A DNA stretch of 64,000 bases from SAR324 cluster bacterium (GTDB lineage Bacteria; SAR324; XYD2-FULL-50-16; JAERRU01), in NCBI GenBank assembly GCA_016735295.1, contig JAERRU010000009.1:1-64000 (forward strand), written 5' to 3'. Below the pieces are notes generated by a model that worked only from the letters and a program-made list of their open reading frames with translations, had not been told where the DNA came from and did not search any database. Numbering within the stretch: position 1 is the stretch's first letter; each line of letters starts with the position of its first letter. This document shows, piece by piece, positions 51,395 to 59,783 of this stretch. The translations under genes were made by a program, and so were the position numbers.

Positions 51395-52400
51395 TTCGGC
51401 TAATCTTACAGAGATTAAAGAAGCTTTTAGCTTAGGTGGCCTGAGTGGGCTTACTACCACACCAACTTTTATGCACCGAGAGGGTGTTAAGAATTTGGAG
51501 CAAACTATTTTGGAGCTATCCACCATAGTGCCTATCTTGCAAATAGAGGCGTTGGGCAGTGATGCTAAAGCTATTGTGGGAGAGGCTGAACGATTGGTTG
51601 ATTTGGGGTTGGATAAAAGTAAAACTGTTTTTAAAATACCGGTATCTATTGAGGGAGTGAAGGCTTGTTACCAAATGGTTAAATCTGGGCTGATGGTTAA
51701 CATACATTTGGTTTATACTTTACAGCAGGCATATATGGCGATGGCTTCGGGAGCTACTTATGTTTGTCCTTTAGTGGGGCGGTTGCAAGACCAGGGGCAC
51801 GACGCTTTGAATTTGGTAGCTGATTGTGTGGAAGTGGTGGAGCGATATGATTATAAGAGTAAAATAATGTTTTCTTCGGTTAGAAATGTCGAGCACATTA
51901 AAAATGCCCTTCAGGTGGGGGCGCATGCCTGCACTGTTCCTTGGGGCATTATGCAAAAGTTAACTAATAATCACTTTACTGATATTGGGACTAGGGAATT
52001 TTTTGAACATACTAATTTGTTAACTATTAAGGTAAAAGACGTGGTGGCTAGGGCGCCTAAAGTTTTATTGACTAGCAGTTTAAATGATGGATTAGTGCAA
52101 ATGACTAAATCAAAATTGGGAGCGGTGGCGATAGTTGATGAAAATAATTTTGTTAAAGGAATTTTCACTGATGGAGATTTGCGAAGAACTATCGAGAGCA
52201 AGGGTGTGTCTAGTTTAACGGATAAATTTTCATCTTTTAATTGGCAAAAACCGGTAGGGGTTTCTCCTGAGAATACTTTAGATGACGCCTTGAAGATATT
52301 TAAACAACAAAAAATTGATACCTTAATCGTAGAGCAAGCTGGTAAATATTTAGGTATGTTGGATGTGCAAGAATTATTATCGGTTATTTCCCAAAGCTAG
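51378..52400 (+). CDS. FSA/transaldolase-like domain fused to a KdsD-like CBS pair
   Basis: N-term MELYLDSANLTEIKEAFSLGGLSGLTTTPTFM, FKIPVSIEG (Lys86), ATYVCPLVGRLQDQGHD; C-term LLTIKVKDVVA...LGAVAIVDENNFVKGIFTDGDLRRTIES... Confidence 0.9.
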   Translation: MELYLDSANLTEIKEAFSLGGLSGLTTTPTFMHREGVKNLEQTILELSTIVPILQIEALGSDAKAIVGEAERLVDLGLDKSKTVFKIPVSIEGVKACYQMVKSGLMVNIHLVYTLQQAYMAMASGATYVCPLVGRLQDQGHDALNLVADCVEVVERYDYKSKIMFSSVRNVEHIKNALQVGAHACTVPWGIMQKLTNNHFTDIGTREFFEHTNLLTIKVKDVVARAPKVLLTSSLNDGLVQMTKSKLGAVAIVDENNFVKGIFTDGDLRRTIESKGVSSLTDKFSSFNWQKPVGVSPENTLDDALKIFKQQKIDTLIVEQAGKYLGMLDVQELLSVISQS

Positions 52401-52426
52401 TTTATTTTTTACCGGTAGTTGGTATT

Positions 52427-53020
52427 TTGAAAAAACTGGTAGCGCGCATTTCTAATATAGTTACCTCATTTCGTATTTTTGGGGCTTTATTAGCGGCATT
52501 TTGTTATTGGCAAGGGTTGTCAATATTAACTTTGGGGATATTATTATCTTTAATCGGTAGTAATTTGTTAGTTAATTGGTGGGCTAGGTCATTTAGTGAT
52601 GAGAGCTTGCTCGAAAATAGGTTTAATTTTATTGCTGATAAGGTGCTAATAATTAGTATGATTATAATGTTAGCACTAGATAACCAATTATATATTAATT
52701 ATGTTTTGCTAGTATTGGCGAGGAATATAAGCCAGATTAGTTTTTTCCTTGTTTTGGTAGGGATAATGAAAATGCCACTTAAAGCGGGAGCTAATATTTT
52801 TTCAAATATGGCTAGCTATCTTATTTATCTGCTATTTATACTAATTATAGCTAAACAGGCATTTTTTTCGGTGCTAACAGAAAATAATGCTATTATGGTG
52901 CTTGATAAATCTATTTACGCCATATTGCTAACTAGCATTCTTTTTGAGTTTTACATGCTAGCTGATCATTTCAAACAACTTGGCCGAGTGATAAGGCGAG
53001 AGACAGATATTTTTCACTAA
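52427..53020 (+). CDS. CDP-alcohol phosphatidyltransferase homologue with degenerate catalytic motif
   Basis: PgsA-like topology, N-terminal ISNIVTSFRIFGALLAAFCYW; motif region LVNWWARSFSDESLLENRFNFIADKVLI lacks the DG and most catalytic Asp. Confidence 0.65.
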   Translation: MKKLVARISNIVTSFRIFGALLAAFCYWQGLSILTLGILLSLIGSNLLVNWWARSFSDESLLENRFNFIADKVLIISMIIMLALDNQLYINYVLLVLARNISQISFFLVLVGIMKMPLKAGANIFSNMASYLIYLLFILIIAKQAFFSVLTENNAIMVLDKSIYAILLTSILFEFYMLADHFKQLGRVIRRETDIFH

Positions 53021-53080
53021 AATAATCTATTTTATATACTCACCACCTACCCATCAGCTATAGCAACCTACATTCAAAGA

Positions 53081-54022
53081 CTATTTAGTTTTTTCAATTT
53101 TAATATTTTTGAATAGCCCATTAAAAGATATTTTCAAATTTACTTTCCTGCCATTTAGGTGAGGGGCAATAAAAAGTTCCATAGCACTACTATCATCATT
53201 AGCAATATCTTTGCTTACCGTGCCTTTCATGTTGATGATATAATCAGAGTTAGTTAAATTTTGATTCCATTTAGTCAAAGCCACCACAGAGCCTTGGTAG
53301 GAGCCACTTGATTTAATTTCTAATTTTTTCTTTTCTTCATTAAAATCTAAATCCACCTCAATACTAGGAAAAGATATCTTTTTTGGTAGGTTAAATAACT
53401 GAAAAAATATATGTTTATTATTTAAAATCAATGACGTAACATTTAAATTAGCCTCTATAGTGCTATTAACTATATTCACCACTCCATTTGCTCCAAGTAT
53501 CGGTGAGCCAGATAATACCCCTGCTGATCTTACCGTGGAAATATTGTTAATTAATAAATTGTTAACCTCAAAAGCTATATCTTTAGATAATAAACTATAG
53601 CTCCCTTCAATGTTAGAGCTATCCGCATTGCTGATAGTCGCCACAAAAGGGATTTTTAGTAATATTATTCTCCACGATATTAGCCCCACAGAAAATTGAT
53701 CAAATCTGATAGGGTCTTCTCCCAATTCTGGGACAACTAAAGATAAACTTTGTAAAGTAATACCATTAATACTAGTCTCAAGATTGCCTATGCTCACCTT
53801 CATTCCCTTTGGCAAATTTTCCGATAATTTCACCTCAATATATCTTTTTACCTTGTCTTCAGGCAAATTAATCCAAAAAGAAATCGCAACCACATATGAA
53901 CCAACTATTAATCCTATAACTGCTAAAAGTGCCCATTTCCAGTAGCATAACAGCCTATGTGATGAAAATTTATCAGTTAATCGCTTAGCAAAGGAGAGCA
54001 TACTGCCATTTAAAATTTTCAT
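53081..54022 (-). CDS. GspN-like type II secretion protein
   Basis: N-terminal TM followed by beta-rich GspN-type domain (LPKGMKVSIGNLETSINGITLQSLSLVVP...). Confidence 0.6.
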   Translation of the reverse strand: MKILNGSMLSFAKRLTDKFSSHRLLCYWKWALLAVIGLIVGSYVVAISFWINLPEDKVKRYIEVKLSENLPKGMKVSIGNLETSINGITLQSLSLVVPELGEDPIRFDQFSVGLISWRIILLKIPFVATISNADSSNIEGSYSLLSKDIAFEVNNLLINNISTVRSAGVLSGSPILGANGVVNIVNSTIEANLNVTSLILNNKHIFFQLFNLPKKISFPSIEVDLDFNEEKKKLEIKSSGSYQGSVVALTKWNQNLTNSDYIINMKGTVSKDIANDDSSAMELFIAPHLNGRKVNLKISFNGLFKNIKIEKTK

Positions 54023-54528
54023 TCCGCCCTCACCACAACAGTTAAACCAGCTAATTCTTTTTCTTGGATAGATCTGGCAGTCTCTATTTTTTCAATTACC
54101 AAAGGAGGCTGATTATGTTCAAGATAATAGATAAATTGAAAAATCTGATCGCTCCTTAAAGATTTAAATCTTAATATATAATTAGAGCCAAAATCTTTAT
54201 TTTTATTTTGATTAATTGTCGGTTGTTCAGTAATACCAGCCGATTCTAGTAATTCATTTAGGGTTTCTTTAAAGTAGAATGCACTTCGGTTATTTTTCGT
54301 TTTAAGGTCATTATAAAGATTCAAATCAGATTCTACCTTTACTAGTGTATGACGAGTGTTTTGATAATCTAGATAAGCATTATCAGACATATCCATAATG
54401 GTAAACAATCCAAATTTGATAGCCAAGACGGGCAAGATAACCAGAGTGAAGATTAAAAACATAATTTTTTCCCGAAAAGTCAGGTTTTGCCAATTTTGTA
54501 TTAATTTATTCTTCATGATCGATTTCAA
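54019..54528 (-). CDS. GspM-like protein
   Basis: WQNLTFREKIMFLIFTLVILPVLAIKFGLF N-terminal TM plus ferredoxin-like C-terminal domain; overlaps the GspN-like gene. Confidence 0.55.
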   Translation of the reverse strand: MKSIMKNKLIQNWQNLTFREKIMFLIFTLVILPVLAIKFGLFTIMDMSDNAYLDYQNTRHTLVKVESDLNLYNDLKTKNNRSAFYFKETLNELLESAGITEQPTINQNKNKDFGSNYILRFKSLRSDQIFQFIYYLEHNQPPLVIEKIETARSIQEKELAGLTVVVRAE

Positions 54529-54563
54529 TAAAATTTTTTTAAAATAGAGTTGGCGCTATAAAT

Positions 54564-55433
54564 CTATAAAAGATCTATTAACCGGCGATTTAGCAAAAGC
54601 TTATCTAGTGGGATAACCATTATTTGTTTTTTAGCCACTGTACTTCCTATTAGCCCAAATGATGAATCGTAAATCATTTTATATTGTAAAACGCCATGAT
54701 TGCGAATAATTTTATCGAATAAATTTTTCCAAGCGGATTTTTTCAAATTAAATGACACAGGAATTCTTTTTTTTGTGTGAGCAGCAATGTGCTTGATGGA
54801 TTTATTGCTTATTAATAAAAGAGGTCTATCAAAGGCAAATAATGATAATTCAAAATTATAAATGGGCATTTTAATTGAATTTTCATTATTTATCTCAAAT
54901 ATAGCTTTGATGTTGAATTTATCATCAGAAATCCCTATCAGGTCAATATTAATTAATTTTATGGTAGGCACGAAGAACTTAGATTTTAATGAAAAAGGAT
55001 AATCAATGCCATATAAATTTACAGAACCGATAATCTTATAATCTATTTCTAGGTGCTTATTGAAAAAATCTTTCAGATTTTTTTGTGAAATTTTTTCTAA
55101 TTCATCACTATAAATAAGCGTACGCACTTTAACTTCAGCAACCTCTTGTGGGGCTGAGCCTTGCACCTTAAAATCAGTTATTTTTAAAATTACTTCATCA
55201 AGGACGTGAATATCGAAAGATAAATCATAAGTGGGCAAATTATATTTACTAGTATTGGTAATATCTAAATAAATAGTTATAGTAACGCCATCTTTATTGA
55301 TATCAACTATTTCTAATCCCTTAAAATCAACCTTAGGGGCACTGCGAGCCTTTTTAAAGTTTAAAATAGCACAATTTGTGATAAGAAAAACTATTATTAA
55401 GCTAATGCCAGTTAGTTTAAAGGTGGCTAGCAT
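54564..55433 (-). CDS. LEA14/WHy-domain-like exported protein
   Basis: N-terminal signal/lipobox-like FLITNC; two beta-sandwich LEA-like segments (ITIYLDITNTSKYNLPTYDLSFDI; IKAIFEINNENSIKMPIYNFELSLF). Confidence 0.6.
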   Translation of the reverse strand: MLATFKLTGISLIIVFLITNCAILNFKKARSAPKVDFKGLEIVDINKDGVTITIYLDITNTSKYNLPTYDLSFDIHVLDEVILKITDFKVQGSAPQEVAEVKVRTLIYSDELEKISQKNLKDFFNKHLEIDYKIIGSVNLYGIDYPFSLKSKFFVPTIKLINIDLIGISDDKFNIKAIFEINNENSIKMPIYNFELSLFAFDRPLLLISNKSIKHIAAHTKKRIPVSFNLKKSAWKNLFDKIIRNHGVLQYKMIYDSSFGLIGSTVAKKQIMVIPLDKLLLNRRLIDLL

Positions 55434-55580
55434 TTTCAGGATGGTAAAGTTCTTTTTTATTAAAATATATTATTGCTAGTCTAGCATAATAAAAAAATAA
55501 AATCATAAACAGTAACTAATCAATTAATGGATAATCTTATGATAACCACAAAAAATAGCGAATAAATAATAATTTACTAA

Positions 55581-57038
55581 CTACATAAATGAAACAGATT
55601 TATCTTTTGTTGCCACTATCGCCTTGATAGTGTTAGTTGAACCACTGGCAAAATCTGGTAGCCCCACCACAAAAATTGATAGATCATCTTTTTCTAGTAT
55701 CTCTTGTTGATCTATCATCTCAATTACCCCATCTAGGCATTTTATGGAATTATCTAATTTTTTGATTCTAGTACTACATACCCCCCAGGATAATATTAAT
55801 TTTCGCATAGTTTTAGTGCTATCAGTTATCGCTAAAATGGGCATTGGGGGGCGATGTTTAGCCAATTTAAAAACAGATCTACCGCCTTTAGTAACGCAAC
55901 TAATCATTTTAGCTTTTAAGTCTATCGCCATTCTCACCGCTGAGTAACAAACGGCGTCAGAGGTATAAATTGGGTAAAAGTCATTCACAGGGTGCCGGCC
56001 ATACCAATTTTCATTCATAGATCTATCTTCCGCCGTTTTGATTATTCTACTCATGGTGGTAAGCACATTAACTGGGTCTAGCCCCACAGCAGTTTCTGCC
56101 GATAGCATCAAGGCGTCAGCTCCATCTAGCACAGCGTTAGCAATGTCATTAGCTTCAGCTCTAGTAGGTACTACCTTGGTGATCATAGATTCTAATATCT
56201 GGGTAGCTATTATCACCGGTCGGCCCTTTCTATTGCAAAGTTTTACGATTCTTTTTTGCTCAAAAGGCACTAGCTCAGCGGGTATTTCCACCCCTAAATC
56301 ACCTCGAGCTACCATTACTCCGTAGCTGATATCAATAATAGAATCAATATTTTTAATGGATTCTGGTTTTTCGATTTTCGCGATTATTGGTATTTCACCA
56401 TTTAATTCAGTCATAATTTTGGTGAATTCTTTAATATCATCAGCTGATCTAACAAAAGATAACGCCACAAAATCTAAATCTTGTTCAATAATAAATTTTA
56501 AATCAACTAAATCTTTTTTGGCAAAGCTATTGATTGATAAATTACTATCAGGAAGATTAATGCCCTTGCAACTTTTCAATATTCCGCTATTAAAAACTTC
56601 ACATAAAACATCAAATTCATTTACTATTTTAATGGCTTTAAGCTCAATGAATCCGTCATCAATTAAAATTTTATCACCACGCTTTACATCTTTAGCAAAT
56701 TGTTTATAAGAAGTGGCCACGGTGCTAGCATTGGTTCTTGATGGATCAGTAGTGATAGTTATTTTATCACCTTTAGCTACTGAGATCTCTTTATCAAGCA
56801 CAGCTAGTCTAATTTTAGGACCTTGTAAATCACCAAGAATAGCTACTTCTCTTTTGAGGGATTTAGCGATAGCACGAATTGATTTAATACTTTTAAGATG
56901 AGTATCATGATTAGCGTGAGAGAAATTAAGTCGAAAAATATTGGTACCAGCTAATAGCATATTTCTTAGTACTTTAGGAGTTTGGCAGCTAGGCCCGACG
57001 GTAGATATTATTTTGGTAAATCTGGTTTTATTGATCAT
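55581..57038 (-). CDS. pyk: Pyruvate kinase
   Basis: TKIISTVGPSCQTPKVLRNML, FRLNFSHA, IIAKIEKPESIKN, VMVARGDLGVEIP, IIATQILESM. Confidence 0.97.
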   Translation of the reverse strand: MINKTRFTKIISTVGPSCQTPKVLRNMLLAGTNIFRLNFSHANHDTHLKSIKSIRAIAKSLKREVAILGDLQGPKIRLAVLDKEISVAKGDKITITTDPSRTNASTVATSYKQFAKDVKRGDKILIDDGFIELKAIKIVNEFDVLCEVFNSGILKSCKGINLPDSNLSINSFAKKDLVDLKFIIEQDLDFVALSFVRSADDIKEFTKIMTELNGEIPIIAKIEKPESIKNIDSIIDISYGVMVARGDLGVEIPAELVPFEQKRIVKLCNRKGRPVIIATQILESMITKVVPTRAEANDIANAVLDGADALMLSAETAVGLDPVNVLTTMSRIIKTAEDRSMNENWYGRHPVNDFYPIYTSDAVCYSAVRMAIDLKAKMISCVTKGGRSVFKLAKHRPPMPILAITDSTKTMRKLILSWGVCSTRIKKLDNSIKCLDGVIEMIDQQEILEKDDLSIFVVGLPDFASGSTNTIKAIVATKDKSVSFM

Positions 57039-57300
57039 TTCGTTGTTGTTAAATAAATAATGCGATAAATTATCAAAGTAGATATATCTAGTGAGCCAAA
57101 TATTTTATATATACTAAGTGGTTAAGTGGTAGTAGATGGAGTATGAAAACTAATTAAGCCGTATATTAATAAAAAAATTACGAAGACTTATCATAGAGAT
57201 AAATAAATAATTTGCAAGTATCTATTTATTGCTAATTTAGAGGAATACTATTTTAAACCAGCTACATATATTAAATTATCAAATAAAAATTGATTATTAA

Positions 57301-58161
57301 TTATTTTGCTAATTTTAAAAGATGATAAGGGGGATAGATGAATTCCCAGTGAAAAGTAACTTCATCAGGGAAATCATCAGGCAAGAGGGGCAGTTCAAAA
57401 GAGGCGATTAACCCTTGTAAAACTTTAAGTTCCATTTCTCCAGATACTTTTGAATTTATAATTTTAAAATGCAAAAGTTCACCTAATTTATTGATTCTCA
57501 CAGATACCCACAAGCTGCCTCCATCAGGAATTTTCCCAGCGGCGTAATCACCGGGCATGCCCCACCATTTAATTATTTTAGCCGCCCATTGCTCAACATA
57601 TGTCTCAAATGACCATTGATAATTACTGAGGGCATAATTCAAATTTTTTTGGTTGGTTGATAATGATTTATCGGCTGGTAAATGTTTACTTATCTCAAGG
57701 GGAATATTATTATCGTTAAGTTTTGATTTAATTTTATGAGGGGGTAAAAATCCATATTGCTCTACTGGATTTAGCAAATGACGAGATGGCGATGGATCAT
57801 TTTTTTTATAAGATAAATCTTTTTTTAAAGTAGGTACCGATTTATTATTATTTTCATCATAAAGACTATCTTTATTAGTAATTTTTTCTGGTGGTTTTTT
57901 TACTACAATATCTTTACCGAATATTTTTTTATTATCAATTTTATCTTGAAGTGGTAAAGGTTTTTTAGGAATAGTCTTAGGCGAATCTAATATTTCAATA
58001 ATAGAAGCACTCGGCTGCTTAGGAGGCGTTTTTTTGAGCCCATAAAATAAAACCACCCCTAGAAAAATAATGGCGATTAAATGCAATAAAAGGCTTAAAA
58101 AAGAAATGAGGTATAGATTAGTTAGTATGATATTTGTTGACCAATAATCAGATAAGCGCAT
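57301..58161 (-). CDS. TonB-family energy transducer-like protein
   Basis: N-terminal TM, Pro/Lys-rich linker, C-terminal DGGSLWVSVRINKLGELLHFKIINSKVSGEMELKVLQGL. Confidence 0.7.
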   Translation of the reverse strand: MRLSDYWSTNIILTNLYLISFLSLLLHLIAIIFLGVVLFYGLKKTPPKQPSASIIEILDSPKTIPKKPLPLQDKIDNKKIFGKDIVVKKPPEKITNKDSLYDENNNKSVPTLKKDLSYKKNDPSPSRHLLNPVEQYGFLPPHKIKSKLNDNNIPLEISKHLPADKSLSTNQKNLNYALSNYQWSFETYVEQWAAKIIKWWGMPGDYAAGKIPDGGSLWVSVRINKLGELLHFKIINSKVSGEMELKVLQGLIASFELPLLPDDFPDEVTFHWEFIYPPYHLLKLAK

Positions 58162-58177
58162 AGTTTTAGAATAATTT

Positions 58178-58834
58178 CTAAATAGTAATCAACCAATCGC
58201 TAGGTAAATCTTTTTCTAGCTGTTCCATATTATAGCCTCCTTTTCTGATTAATAATAATTTTTGGGGAGGGATATATTTTAAGACGGTTGATTCTAAATG
58301 ACGAATATTTTTTTTTTTATAATTTTTCTTACAATCAACCACCAAATCAACCTGATTAGAAATATTAGCATCTATTTTGCTAATTAACGAATGCCCAGGC
58401 GAAAAAGAAATATTAGCGCTAGTAGCAACTAAAGGTTTGCCGCTAATTTGCAAAATTGCCCGCACACAAGCGTCGCTAGTCACCCGAAAAGCCAAAGAAT
58501 CACCACCAGAATTGAGCCATTTTCTCACTTTATGACTGCTAGGCAAAGCAATGCTCAAAGGGTTAGCATTAAGTTTTTTAAAAACGGCTAAAGCCTCTTC
58601 ACTAATCGGATTAACCCAAGGTATAACCTTTTCCCAAGCATCAGTAATCATTAATAAAGGTGCATTTTTACTGCGAGACTTAATCAAATAAATTTTATCC
58701 ACCGCCAAAGCATCATCCAAACAACAGCCTAGAGCATATAAAGTATCGGTAGGATATAAAATTACCCCAGAATTAGTAAATGCATATTCTAATTTTGTGA
58801 TTGATTCTTTATCAAACGGATAATATACGCTCAT
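58178..58834 (-). CDS. tsaC: Sua5/YciO/YrdC-type L-threonylcarbamoyladenylate synthase
   Basis: GVILYPTDTLYALGCCLDD, LIKSRSKNAPLLMI, LAFRVTSDACVRAIL, PLVATSANIS. Confidence 0.9.
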   Translation of the reverse strand: MSVYYPFDKESITKLEYAFTNSGVILYPTDTLYALGCCLDDALAVDKIYLIKSRSKNAPLLMITDAWEKVIPWVNPISEEALAVFKKLNANPLSIALPSSHKVRKWLNSGGDSLAFRVTSDACVRAILQISGKPLVATSANISFSPGHSLISKIDANISNQVDLVVDCKKNYKKKNIRHLESTVLKYIPPQKLLLIRKGGYNMEQLEKDLPSDWLITI

Positions 58835-58851
58835 AGCTTAAATCAAGCTAT

Positions 58852-59778
58852 TCAAAGATTTATTTGTCTAAGAAAATAATTCCAAATAGTATGATTTACC
58901 TTCTTAGCCGCTGCTCGCTGGTCTTTAGCTGAGCTTTTAAGACCCATAGGATACATTAAAGCTCGCCCTGAGTTGATGATAATTCTTCTAGGATCAATTA
59001 ATTCTCCTAAAAAACGGCTATCACCACCCTGATAACCAACTCCAGGAGTTAAAATAAGTGATTTATTGCCCAAAATAGTACTAACCATTAAAAGCTCCTC
59101 TTTGCGTAAAGATGAAGATAGCCCAACCACCGCTCCATCAGTGCCACTCATCCTAATCTTTAAAGCCAAATAGGCGTAACGAGGTATTTTTTTATCTTCT
59201 AACCAAGCCGATGGAACCATTTGCACCGATAACCTCTGCCTAGAATGAGAAACAGCAAATTTTAATGAGGCCAGCTCAGCAGCGTCTTCTTGGGAAATAT
59301 GAACTAGCATATTTTTTTCTACCTCATATTCTAAAGTACTCATAATGCAAATCGCTAAAGTACCAATTTTCATTTTATGAGCCAATTTGGTGGTAGCCAT
59401 CAAGTTTCCTGCAAAGGGAGCAACCGTAATAGCGTCCACCCCTCGCTGAGCAGCAAAAAATATGGCCGCCTCGTTAGTATCAGTAATATCGGCTATCTTA
59501 GAATCATAAAGAACAACCAAACCAAGCTCCTTGGCAAAGCCTATCAAATCTTGTATTTGGGCACTAGATTCAAAGTATGAAGGATTTATTTTTACTCCCG
59601 CCACATAATCAGCCACCGCCTTAAGATATGATTGCCCCCACTTTACTAAATCTATTCCTTTGGCTAACCCTTGTTCCCCTCTGCCTAGAGCATATATCGC
59701 TGGATCAAGCCCTGCACAAACAATTGATTTTTTCTCATTAACACTCTTTTGCCACTTGGTGATTAATCGCTCCATCAA
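58852..59778 (-). CDS. pyrF: Orotidine 5'-phosphate decarboxylase
   Basis: IVCAGLDPAIYALG, VKINPSYFES, VLYDSKIADITDTN, ILTPGVGYQGGD. Confidence 0.92.
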   Translation of the reverse strand: MMERLITKWQKSVNEKKSIVCAGLDPAIYALGRGEQGLAKGIDLVKWGQSYLKAVADYVAGVKINPSYFESSAQIQDLIGFAKELGLVVLYDSKIADITDTNEAAIFFAAQRGVDAITVAPFAGNLMATTKLAHKMKIGTLAICIMSTLEYEVEKNMLVHISQEDAAELASLKFAVSHSRQRLSVQMVPSAWLEDKKIPRYAYLALKIRMSGTDGAVVGLSSSLRKEELLMVSTILGNKSLILTPGVGYQGGDSRFLGELIDPRRIIINSGRALMYPMGLKSSAKDQRAAAKKVNHTIWNYFLRQINL

Positions 59779-59783
59779 CCAAA

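Noticed and set aside
56038-56901. Several plus-strand ORFs opposite pyruvate kinase
   Set aside because: Mirror ORFs of pyk; no independent motif or initiation signal.
57039-57300. Search for tRNA or small RNA in the pyk-tonB gap and other long gaps
   Set aside because: No cloverleaf, no TTCGA-type T-loop, only AT-rich sequence that I could not support as an RNA gene.
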